NCBI RefSeq assembly: GCF_013414345.1 | Contig: NZ_CP058670.1 | Location: 1 to 64,000, forward strand | From: Microcella indica | GTDB lineage: Bacteria; Actinomycetota; Actinomycetes; Actinomycetales; Microbacteriaceae | Length of the DNA: 64,000 nt | Reading direction: 5' to 3' | In this document: piece after piece, positions 20,162 to 27,632 of the stretch | How the letters are laid out: each line of letters begins with the position of its first letter | Numbering within the stretch: the stretch's first letter is position 1 | Made by a program: the position numbers and the translations under genes | Notes under the pieces: generated by a model | Database searches by the model: none | Told to the model about the DNA's origin: nothing | Seen by the model: the letters and a program-made list of their open reading frames with translations, nothing else

Positions 20162-21588
20162 CAGTCCTCCACCACCAGTCGCGGCTGGTGGCGCACGCTG
20201 TCGCTCAGCCTCAGAAGGAGGGCGATGATGATCCAGTTGGCGACGAGCGAGGAGCCGCCGGCCGCGAGGAACGGGGTCGTGAGGCCGGTGAGGGGGATGA
20301 CGCGCGTGACGCCGCCGATGACGACGAACACCTGCAGGGCGATCACGAAGGAGAGGCCCACAGCGAGCAGGCGTCCGAAGTCGTCGCTGCCGTTGAAGCC
20401 GATGCGGAACCCGCGGGCGACGAGGAGGAGGTAGAGCGCGAGGATGCCGAACAGGCCCACGAGCCCGAGCTCTTCGCCGAGGCTCGCGATGATGTAGTCG
20501 CTCTCGGCGAGCGGCACGATGTCGGGCCGCCCCTGGCCGAGGCCCGTGCCGATGAGCCCGCCGTTGGCGAGCCCGAACATGCCCTGCACGAGCTGATAGC
20601 TGCCGCCGACCGCCTCGTAGACCTCGGGGTTGAACGAGTCGAGCCACGCGTCGAAGCGGCCGCCGACGTAGCCGAGCACCCGGCTGGCGAGGAGGGCACC
20701 GCCCACGAACAGGGTGAGGCCGAGCAGCACCCAGCTCAGGCGGCCGGTCGCGACGTAGATCATGACCAGGAACAGGCCGAAGTAGAGGAGGGAGGTGCCG
20801 AGGTCGCGCTGGAACACGAGCACGCCCATCGCGGCGATCCAGATGATGAGGATCGGGCCCAGATCGCGACCCCGGGGCAACTGGATGCCCAGCACGCGTC
20901 GCCCGACGATCGAGAGCGACTCGCGCGCCGTCACGAGGTACCCCGCGAAGAACACCGCGAGAGCGATCTTGCCGATCTCACCGGGCTGGAAGGAGAACGG
21001 CCCGAGCTGAATCCACAGCCGCGCACCGTTGATCGTCTGGCCGATGCCCGGCAGGAGGGGCAGCAGCAGGAGGCCGATGCCGACGACCATCGCGACGTAG
21101 CGGTAGCGCGCGAGGACGCGGTGATTGCGCACGAGCACGAGCACGCCGATCGCGGCGACCATGGCGATCGCGGTCCACACCATCTGGCGGATGCCCGCGC
21201 TCTCCCAGCCCGCGAAGCCCTCGGCGATATCGAGGCGGTAGATCATGGCGACGCCGAGCCCGTTGAGGGTCATGCTGATCGGGAGGACGAAGGGGTCGGC
21301 ATCGCGTGCGACGATGCGCAGAACGACGTGCACGCCGAGGCCGAGCACGCCGAGCCCCGCGCTGTACAGCAGCACTTGCGGATCGAGCGCGCCGAGGGCG
21401 CCGAGCTGCACGAGGGTGACGGCCGCGCCCGTGATCGCGATCGCGATGAGGACGAGCCAGAACTCGAGGTTGCGCAGCGGCGAGGGCGTTCGCAGTCGAA
21501 TCCTGATGGATTGCGTCGCGGGCGCGAGGGGAGCATCCGCGTCCACCACGGGGCCAGTCAGCGGCATGGTCGGCTCAGTCGAGGACAT
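20161..21588 (-). CDS. rodA: FtsW/RodA/SpoVE family peptidoglycan glycosyltransferase
   Basis: This SEDS protein polymerises lipid II. The product is about 475 residues with a polar N-terminus and ten or more membrane segments. Family signature stretches LWIQLGPFSFQPGEIGKIAL and GLIGTGLGQGRPD are present. ATG 21588 or the adjacent GTG 21591 may be used; both overlap the pstP end. Its stop overlaps the pbpA start, giving a classic SEDS-PBP pair. Confidence 0.95.
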   Translation of the reverse strand: MSSTEPTMPLTGPVVDADAPLAPATQSIRIRLRTPSPLRNLEFWLVLIAIAITGAAVTLVQLGALGALDPQVLLYSAGLGVLGLGVHVVLRIVARDADPFVLPISMTLNGLGVAMIYRLDIAEGFAGWESAGIRQMVWTAIAMVAAIGVLVLVRNHRVLARYRYVAMVVGIGLLLLPLLPGIGQTINGARLWIQLGPFSFQPGEIGKIALAVFFAGYLVTARESLSIVGRRVLGIQLPRGRDLGPILIIWIAAMGVLVFQRDLGTSLLYFGLFLVMIYVATGRLSWVLLGLTLFVGGALLASRVLGYVGGRFDAWLDSFNPEVYEAVGGSYQLVQGMFGLANGGLIGTGLGQGRPDIVPLAESDYIIASLGEELGLVGLFGILALYLLLVARGFRIGFNGSDDFGRLLAVGLSFVIALQVFVVIGGVTRVIPLTGLTTPFLAAGGSSLVANWIIIALLLRLSDSVRHQPRLVVED

Positions 21589-22816
21589 CACTGAGCCTCT
21601 CGACGATGCGGTAGGCGTCGCTCAGGCTGTCGGCGTTGATCGTGGCCTCGACGCTGCGCCGCGTGAAGTCGGGCAGGTCGTCGACCGCGATGGGCGTCTC
21701 CACGACGACGCTCGAGAGGGGGAAGGGCCCGAGATCCTGCTGCACGCCCTGGTAGATCGCCACGTTGCCGTCGGCGGTGCCGACGAAGTACCGCGTCTGA
21801 GTCCACTGGTAGCCGGCGGTGAGGGCGGCGACGATGATGCCGACCACGAGCACGATGCCGACCGACCACGTGATGCGGCGGCGGATGCGCCGCCGCCGGT
21901 CCTCGGCGATGAGCTCGCGCAGGAACTCCTCCGACTCGGGCTCGAAGTGCTCGTCCTCCGGGTCGGTGATCGCGGCGCGAATGGGGTGCAGCAGCATGGC
22001 CGGGATGCGCAGCGAGCGCTTGGCGGCGACCGGCGAGTAGCTCAGCGGCGCGCCGGCGGCTCCGACGAGGCTCGGCTGCGGCACCCCGCTCGGTCGGTCG
22101 GCGTCCACGCCGACGATGACGATCGTGACGTTGTCGGGGGCGCCGTTCTCGAGTGTCGCCTCGATGAGCTGCTGGCCGGCCTCCGCGGCATCCGGCTGAC
22201 GCGAGAGCACGCTCGCGATCTCCGACTCGGGCACGTAACCGGTGAGGCCGTCGGAGCACAGCAGCCAGCGGTCGCCGGGTTGCGTGTCGACGACCATCGT
22301 GTCGATCTCGGGCGTGATGTCGACATCGCCGAGCACGCGCATGAGCACCGAGCGCCGAGGGTGCGTCGCCGCCTCCTCCTCGGTGATGCGCCCGCTGTCG
22401 ACGAGGCGCTGCACGAAGGTGTGGTCCTTCGTGATCTGCGTCAACTCGTGGTCGCGCCATCGGTAGATGCGGCTGTCGCCGATGTGGGCGATCGCGAGCT
22501 GGTCGCCGACGCGCACGAATCCGCTGACGGTCGTACCCATACCGGTCAGCTCGGGGTGCTCGAACACCGTCTCGGCGAGTTCCTTGTTGGCCTCCAGGAG
22601 CGCGGAGGCGAGCGCCTCCTCAGCCTCCTCGGGGCTCTCGAACTCGCGGTCGATGTGGGCGATGGACTGGATCGCGAGCGCGCTCGCGACATCCCCTCCC
22701 GCGTGGCCGCCCATGCCGTCCGCCACGACGAAGAGGTGGGCGCCGGCGTAGCCGGAATCCTGATTGTTGGCGCGGATGCGACCGACGTGGGATCCCGCCC
22801 AGGAGAGCGTCGTCAC
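21575..22816 (-). CDS. pstP: PP2C-type serine/threonine phosphatase PstP
   Basis: PstP removes phosphate from PknA/PknB targets and from the kinases. The 413-residue protein has metal-binding motifs NQDSGYAG, VADGMGGHAGGD and CSDGLTGYV, then a membrane span (about 293-316) and an outer domain of about 95 residues. The start is GTG 22816 (TTLSWAGSHVG), five bases after the fhaB stop; a longer in-frame reading to 23275 runs through fhaB and is rejected. Confidence 0.95.
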   Translation of the reverse strand: MTTLSWAGSHVGRIRANNQDSGYAGAHLFVVADGMGGHAGGDVASALAIQSIAHIDREFESPEEAEEALASALLEANKELAETVFEHPELTGMGTTVSGFVRVGDQLAIAHIGDSRIYRWRDHELTQITKDHTFVQRLVDSGRITEEEAATHPRRSVLMRVLGDVDITPEIDTMVVDTQPGDRWLLCSDGLTGYVPESEIASVLSRQPDAAEAGQQLIEATLENGAPDNVTIVIVGVDADRPSGVPQPSLVGAAGAPLSYSPVAAKRSLRIPAMLLHPIRAAITDPEDEHFEPESEEFLRELIAEDRRRRIRRRITWSVGIVLVVGIIVAALTAGYQWTQTRYFVGTADGNVAIYQGVQQDLGPFPLSSVVVETPIAVDDLPDFTRRSVEATINADSLSDAYRIVERLSDVLD

Positions 22817-22821
22817 GGGGG

Positions 22822-23325
22822 CTACCGCCGCAACTCGAAGGTCGTCGTGCCGACGCTCACGGGCGTGTTGAGCGGTACGGGCGTGGGGACGCTCACGCGG
22901 TTGCCAGCGAGGAAGGTTCCGTTGGTCGAGTCGAGATCCTGCACCATCCACTGGCCGTCCCACAGCATGAGGCGCGCGTGGTGGGTCGAGGTGTAGTCGT
23001 CGCGGACGACGAGGGCGGAGTCGGAGGAGCGGCCGATCGTGAGCTGCTCGCCGGTGAGCTCGATCTCGAGCCCCTCCTTGCTGCCGGAGGTGATGACGAG
23101 GCGCTTCGCGGGCGGGTCGTCGGTCTTCGGCTGGGGCGTCGGCGTGGGAGGCGTCGGTGGGAAGAGGTCGGTCTCGCGAGGCGCGGCCGGCGCCGCGGGG
23201 GGTGCGACCCGACGCACCTTCTGCCCGAACAGGTCGGAGCGGAGCGCGTAGACGATCGCGAACACGAACGCCCACAGGAGGAGCAGGAAGCCGATGCGGA
23301 GTACCAGGAGCGTCAGTTCACTCAT
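22822..23325 (-). CDS. fhaB: FHA domain membrane protein FhaB
   Basis: The 167-residue protein has one N-terminal membrane span (about 4-28), a Pro/Thr-rich linker with TPPTPTP, and a C-terminal FHA domain (about 85-165) with GRSSDSALV and STNGTFL, which binds phosphothreonine. It corresponds to FipA/FhaB of mycobacteria, a target of PknA/PknB linked to division. Its ATG overlaps the fhaA stop. Confidence 0.94.
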   Translation of the reverse strand: MSELTLLVLRIGFLLLLWAFVFAIVYALRSDLFGQKVRRVAPPAAPAAPRETDLFPPTPPTPTPQPKTDDPPAKRLVITSGSKEGLEIELTGEQLTIGRSSDSALVVRDDYTSTHHARLMLWDGQWMVQDLDSTNGTFLAGNRVSVPTPVPLNTPVSVGTTTFELRR

Positions 23326-24029
23326 CGCTGGCCTCCTCGGGGTGGGGTCGGGCCGGCGCCGCGACCGGTCTGCGCCAGCACGCGGAAGACGATCCGCGTG
23401 CGGCCGATCTCGATCACGCTATCGGGAGGCAGCACAGCACGCGACACCGGCGCACCGTTGAGCTGCGTGCCGTTGGTGCTGCCGAGGTCGGTGAGCTGGG
23501 CCCGCTCGCCATCCCAGAGGATCTCGATGTGGGTGCGGCTCGTGCCCGTGTCGGCGATCGTGATGTCGGCCTCGCTGCCGCGGCCGATGACCGTGCGCGA
23601 GTGGGTGAGGCGGTGGCGCTCGCCGTCGATCTCGACGACGGGAGACCACACGACCTTGTTCTTGACCGACTCGGAGTCGACGACGACGACGCCCTCCGCG
23701 AGACCGTTGTCGACGGTGAGCGTGATGCTGATGCCGCCGGGGAAGGTGTAGCTCTGGGCGGTCGCGTGCTGCTGCAGCAGTTGCGTGAGCTCGTCGTTGA
23801 GGGCCTCGCCGAGGGACGCCATGCGCGCGTGGTCGGCGGGGGAGAGGCGAACGGTGAGGATGTTCGGCACGAGAATCCGCTCGCGCGAGACGACCGCCGC
23901 CTTGGTGTCGAGCTCGCGGCGCAGGGCCGCGGCCACCTCGAGCGGTTGAACGCCGCTCTTGAAAGTCTTGGCGAACGCCCCGCCCACGACCCGCTCGAGA
24001 CCGCGCTCGAAGCTGTCGAGAAGCCCCAT
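23322..24029 (-). CDS. fhaA: DUF3662 and FHA domain protein FhaA
   Basis: The 235-residue protein has the DUF3662 domain (GLLDSFERGLERVVGGAFAK to about residue 115) and a C-terminal FHA domain (about 145-225) with IGRGSEADI, TSRTHIEI and STNGTQLNG. Mycobacterial FhaA binds phosphorylated MviN and regulates late wall steps. ATG 24029 is preceded by AAGGAGGCGGCG. It is first in the operon fhaA-fhaB-pstP-rodA-pbpA-pknA-pknB. Confidence 0.95.
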   Translation of the reverse strand: MGLLDSFERGLERVVGGAFAKTFKSGVQPLEVAAALRRELDTKAAVVSRERILVPNILTVRLSPADHARMASLGEALNDELTQLLQQHATAQSYTFPGGISITLTVDNGLAEGVVVVDSESVKNKVVWSPVVEIDGERHRLTHSRTVIGRGSEADITIADTGTSRTHIEILWDGERAQLTDLGSTNGTQLNGAPVSRAVLPPDSVIEIGRTRIVFRVLAQTGRGAGPTPPRGGQR

Positions 24030-24203
24030 CGCCGCCTCCTTCGATGATCGTGGTGGAAGCACCTGCATGGGCGCCGACGACCCTCTGATGGTAGTCGGCG
24101 CAGGTACTAGGGGCCGAACGGGAGGTGGGCGTGCGCTGTGATAATGTCACCTGGTTGACGACACGGTGCTCGGCCGTCCACGAATCGAGCACGATGACGT
24201 TGC

Positions 24204-24290
24204 GCGCGAGTGGCGGAATTGGCAGACGCGCTGGCTTCAGGTGCCAGTGTTCGAAAGGACGTGGGGGTTCAAGTCCCCCCTCGCGCACCA
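24204..24290 (+). tRNA. tRNA-Leu (anticodon CAG)
   Basis: An 87-base class II tRNA: acceptor GCGCGAG pairs with CTCGCGC, D arm GGCGGAATTGGCAGAC, anticodon CAG in GGCTTCAGGTGCC, long variable arm, T arm GGGGGTTCAAGTCCCCC, and an encoded CCA at 24288-24290. A TTGACG -35-like hexamer is at 24155-24160, with no clear -10. Confidence 0.97.
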
Positions 24291-24489
24291 CAGGTGCAGG
24301 ATGGCTCGTCGCACGGGTCGCACGTGACTCTCGGTCGACGGCACGCGCCTCACGGCCCGGCGGCCTCGAGGGTCGACACCTCTTCGCCTGCGGCACACGT
24401 CCCGCGCGGCGCTTCCCCCCACCCCACGTGGCGCACTTCGTCAATCATCTGTCGTAGCGCCACCCTCCCGCGCTCGAGACAGTGGATGC

Positions 24490-24822
24490 GTGCAGGAGAA
24501 CGTGACCGAACTCGAGCAGCGCGTGGCGAGCATGACGCGCGCGCTGCGGACAGGGCTCACCGTCATCGCCACCCTCGCCTGCTCGCTGACCGGGCTCGTC
24601 GCGCTCCTCTCGATTCATCGCGCGGCGCGCGAGGGGAGCGCGGGCGTGGGGTGGGAGACGTGGGTCTCGGCCGCCGCGTTCGTCGCGACCCTCGCGTGGG
24701 GTCTCTCCGGCACAGCGATCATGTCGGCCCTTGCCGGCGACAGCACCACACCATCCCCTCGCCGCCCGCGTGATGCGCGCGTCTCCGCGACCGCGGGAGC
24801 GCGTGCGCGGCGTCCGTCCTGA
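24490..24822 (+). CDS. small two-span membrane protein, unknown function
   Basis: The 110-residue product has a short helical N-terminus (QENVTELEQRVASMTRALR), hydrophobic segments at about 22-43 and 56-80, and a basic Arg-rich tail. GTG 24490 follows GACAGT (24478-24483) by six bases, consistent with a leaderless start; GTG 24502 is an alternative. It is 14 bases before the next membrane protein gene, so they may be co-transcribed. I do not recognise the family. Confidence 0.6.
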   Translation: MQENVTELEQRVASMTRALRTGLTVIATLACSLTGLVALLSIHRAAREGSAGVGWETWVSAAAFVATLAWGLSGTAIMSALAGDSTTPSPRRPRDARVSATAGARARRPS

Positions 24823-24836
24823 AAGAGAGAACAACC

Positions 24837-25535
24837 ATGAACACCCTCCAGAAAGTGGGAGGTGCCGCGGCGTCGACCGCCGCCGGAACCTTCGTCTTCG
24901 GAATCCTCCTCGCCCTCACCCGCCTGAACGACTACGTGTCGACGGATGATCCGGCGGTCGCCGTGCCGCTCCTCGTCGAGAACGAGCAGACGCTCATCCT
25001 CTGGAACATCGTCATCACGATTGTGTTCGGAATCGTGATGGTGCCGCTCACGATCGCCCTCCGAGACCGGGTGACCCACGAGCGAGCGGGCCAGCTTGCG
25101 CGCGTCGCACTCGTCTTCGGTCTGCTGTGGGCGGGGGTCATCATCGCGGCCGGCATGGTCATCGGAGTCGGGCTCTCGACGGTCTCCAGCCTGGCGAGCA
25201 CCGACGCGGAGGGTGCCCAGCAGCTCTGGCGCGCGGTCGACACGGTCGGCAACGGCCTGGGCGGCGGCAACGAGGTCATCGGCGCCGTGTGGGTCATCGC
25301 CGCGAGCCTCGCCGCGTGGGTCGGGCGCGCCCTGCCCCGGTGGATCTGTGCCATCGGCATCCTTGCCGGCATCCCGGGTCTCGTGACCGTCGTGCCGGGC
25401 TTCGCGGATGCCGGTGCCGCCTTCGGGGTAGCCATGATCGTGTGGTTCTCACTCGTCGGAATCGCTCTCTGGTACCTGCGGCCAGCCCACGAGAGGGCCC
25501 CCGCGGCTGCACCTCTCGCGAGCACGTCGGCCTGA
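24837..25535 (+). CDS. multi-span membrane protein (DUF4386-like)
   Basis: The 232-residue protein has about six membrane segments (near 10-28, 52-76, 86-110, 140-160, 165-185, 195-213). GAGAG precedes ATG 24837. The pattern resembles DUF4386-type membrane proteins, but I am not certain. No catalytic motif is seen. It lies directly after another small membrane protein gene. Confidence 0.7.
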   Translation: MNTLQKVGGAAASTAAGTFVFGILLALTRLNDYVSTDDPAVAVPLLVENEQTLILWNIVITIVFGIVMVPLTIALRDRVTHERAGQLARVALVFGLLWAGVIIAAGMVIGVGLSTVSSLASTDAEGAQQLWRAVDTVGNGLGGGNEVIGAVWVIAASLAAWVGRALPRWICAIGILAGIPGLVTVVPGFADAGAAFGVAMIVWFSLVGIALWYLRPAHERAPAAAPLASTSA

Positions 25536-25556
25536 TCTCCTGAGACCGAGTGTCCA

Positions 25557-25585
25557 TTGACACCGGCGGTGGCGCCTCCCACGAT
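25557..25585 (+). promoter_or_regulatory. promoter of the GlxA-type regulator
   Basis: A perfect TTGACA is at 25557-25562, then 17 bases, then CACGAT at 25580-25585. GTG 25592 begins six bases later, which predicts a leaderless transcript and selects that start codon over GTG 25550, which lies upstream of the promoter. Confidence 0.65.
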
Positions 25586-25591
25586 GGTGAC

Positions 25592-26584
25592 GTGCGTCAC
25601 CGCCGGGTCGTCATCGTCGCATTCGACAACGTGCAGGGTCTCGACGTCTTCGGGCCCGCGGATGTGTTCTACTTCGCCAACTGGGTCGCCGCGCAATCCG
25701 GCACATCAGATCCTCCCTACACCGTCGAGATCGCCGCGACTCAGCCCGGGCCCGTCGCCACGGCAGCGGGGCCCGCGCTGTATGCGACGCGAGCGGTCGA
25801 CGACGCCGAACTCGTCGCCGACGTGCTGCTCGTCGCCGGCGGCCTCGAGGTGGAAGCCGCGGCAGAGAACCCGGAGTTCGTCTCCGCGCTCGCCGCCTTG
25901 GCACGTCGCAGCGGCGAGGTCGGGTCCATCTGCACGGGCGCCCTGCTCCTCGCCCGCGCGGGACTGCTCGAGGGTCGGCGTGCGACGACGCACTGGGCGC
26001 TCGCGCACACCCTCGCGACCGCGCATCCTGACGTGGAGGTCGACGCGGACCGCATTTTCCACTACGACGGCGTCTGGACCTCGGCCGGGGTCACGGCCGG
26101 CATCGATCTCGCACTCGAGATCGTGCGAACCCATCACGGCAGCGCCCTCGCCGCCGATGTCGCGCGCTGCCTCGTGGTGTACCTGCGGCGTGCGGGAGGA
26201 CAGCTGCAGTACTCCGTGCATCTCGCGGCGCAATCGTCGCAGCACTCGGAGATGGCCGATCTGCTCGCGTACATCTCTGATCATCTGCAGTCAGACCTCA
26301 CGGTGCGGGCGCTCGCCGAGCGAGCCCGCATGAGCGAGCGGAGTTTTCAGCGTCGCTTCACGACCGAGGTGGGCACGAGCCCCGCTCGGTATGTCGAGAG
26401 CGCCAGGTTGGATGCCGCTCGCCGGCTGCTCGAACTCACCGAGGACGGCATTGCGGCCGTCGCGTATCAGACCGGCTTCCGCAACGCGGAGACTCTCCAT
26501 CGATCGTTCAAGCGCGTGCTCGGTGTGACGCCCACCGAGTACCGCGAACGGTTCTCGCGGCCGACGATGCCGGTCGAGCCCTGA
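25592..26584 (+). CDS. GlxA-type AraC family transcriptional regulator with DJ-1/PfpI domain
   Basis: The 330-residue protein has an N-terminal class I amidotransferase-like (DJ-1/PfpI) domain (about 4-170), with the nucleophile-elbow form GSICTGALLLARAG, and a C-terminal AraC HTH domain (about 225-320) with RMSERSFQRRFTTEVGTSP and YRERF. Such regulators often respond to amine or aldehyde-type metabolites, but no target is evident. GTG 25592 is chosen from the promoter spacing; the longer GTG 25550 would add 14 residues. Confidence 0.93.
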   Translation: MRHRRVVIVAFDNVQGLDVFGPADVFYFANWVAAQSGTSDPPYTVEIAATQPGPVATAAGPALYATRAVDDAELVADVLLVAGGLEVEAAAENPEFVSALAALARRSGEVGSICTGALLLARAGLLEGRRATTHWALAHTLATAHPDVEVDADRIFHYDGVWTSAGVTAGIDLALEIVRTHHGSALAADVARCLVVYLRRAGGQLQYSVHLAAQSSQHSEMADLLAYISDHLQSDLTVRALAERARMSERSFQRRFTTEVGTSPARYVESARLDAARRLLELTEDGIAAVAYQTGFRNAETLHRSFKRVLGVTPTEYRERFSRPTMPVEP

Positions 26585-26636
26585 ACGCTCCTCGAGCCGC
26601 CTCCCCGCTCCTCGCCCGACGCGTAGGCTCGACCGC

Positions 26637-27185
26637 ATGGCAGCGGGCGCAGTGGTGCACACCTTCACGGGGTCGCTCGCCGATGTCGATCGGGGCGTGT
26701 ACGAGGAGCTGAGCATCCGCGTCGCCCGGCACCCCTCCGAGACCGAGGCCTACATGGTCACGCGCGTTCTCGCGTACTGCCTCGAGCACACCGAAGGCAT
26801 CGCCTTCAGCGAGGGGCTCTCCTCGACCGAGGAGCCCGCCGTGATAGTGCGCGATCGCACGGGGCGCCTGACGGCCTGGATCGAGGTGGGGGCTCCGGAT
26901 GCCGCGCGGCTGCATCACGGCAGCAAGCTCGCCGAGCGCACCGCCGTCTATACGCACCGCGACCCCGGCAAGGTCATGGCGCCCTGGGTGGGCAAGAAGA
27001 TCCACGAGGCGTCAGCGATCGTGCTGTACAGCTTCGACCCCGGGTTCATTGACGCCGCGGTTGCGGCGCTCGAGCGGCGCAACACCCTCACGGTGTCGGT
27101 GACGGAGCGGCAGCTGTACCTCGAGCTCAACGGGGTGACGCTGAGCTCGGTCGTGCACGAGCACCCTCTCGACCCGTCCTCGTGA
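26637..27185 (+). CDS. yaeQ: YaeQ family protein
   Basis: The 182-residue protein matches YaeQ across its length: LADVDRGVYEELSIRVARHP, SETEAYMVTRVLAYCLEH, GLSSTEEPAVIV and WIEVGAPDAARLHHGSK. YaeQ has a PD-(D/E)XK nuclease-like fold in known structures; its role is unsettled. ATG 26637 follows TAGGCT (26624-26629) by seven bases, so it is likely leaderless. It stands alone between the regulator and the copper operon. Confidence 0.92.
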   Translation: MAAGAVVHTFTGSLADVDRGVYEELSIRVARHPSETEAYMVTRVLAYCLEHTEGIAFSEGLSSTEEPAVIVRDRTGRLTAWIEVGAPDAARLHHGSKLAERTAVYTHRDPGKVMAPWVGKKIHEASAIVLYSFDPGFIDAAVAALERRNTLTVSVTERQLYLELNGVTLSSVVHEHPLDPSS

Positions 27186-27194
27186 TGCGAGCCC

Positions 27195-27223
27195 TTGAGT
27201 ACCCCTAGGGGGTATGCCACAAT
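27195..27223 (+). promoter_or_regulatory. copZ-copA promoter with CsoR-like operator
   Basis: TTGAGT (27195-27200) and CACAAT (27218-27223) are 17 bases apart. The palindrome TACCCCTAGGGGGTA (27200-27214) fills the spacer. Such TACCCC/GGGGTA palindromes are the known type of CsoR copper-repressor operator. ATG 27231 is seven bases past the -10, so the transcript is likely leaderless. No csoR gene lies in the window. Confidence 0.75.
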
Positions 27224-27230
27224 GGGGCGC

Positions 27231-27629
27231 ATGGACACCAACGGCATGCCCCAGAACTCTCTCAACCTTCTCGGCGACCAGAGCGCCGCCGGCGGATGCT
27301 GCGGTGGCGGAGCCTGCATGTGCGGTCACGGCGACGGCGGTGCTGACGCCGCAGCCACCGAGACTGCGACCTCGGAGGCACGTGTCTCCAGCATCGGCAA
27401 CGGCACGGCCCCCGGCGGTCTCGCCGTCGAATACCTCGTGACCGGCATGACGTGCGGCCACTGCGTCTCGTCCGTCAAGGAGGAGGTCGGTGCGATCGAG
27501 GGCGTCGACGCCGTCGAGATCGTGCTCAAGAAGGACGGCGCCTCGCGCGTGACAGTGCGCTCGAGCGCCTCGATCAGCCCCGAGAAGGTGCGCGCAGCGG
27601 TCGACGAGGCCGGCTACGCACTGCTCTAG
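27231..27629 (+). CDS. copZ: copper chaperone (heavy-metal-associated domain) with Cys/His-rich N-terminus
   Basis: The 132-residue protein ends in an HMA domain (about 65-132) with the copper motif GMTCGHC at 72-78. The first 40 residues hold GGCCGGGACMCGHGDGG, rich in Cys and His, an extra likely metal-binding part not found in plain 70-residue CopZ. It probably hands Cu(I) to the CopA pump that starts three bases after its stop. ATG 27231 is chosen from the promoter; ATG 27222 would add three residues. Confidence 0.93.
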   Translation: MDTNGMPQNSLNLLGDQSAAGGCCGGGACMCGHGDGGADAAATETATSEARVSSIGNGTAPGGLAVEYLVTGMTCGHCVSSVKEEVGAIEGVDAVEIVLKKDGASRVTVRSSASISPEKVRAAVDEAGYALL

Positions 27630-27632
27630 ACC

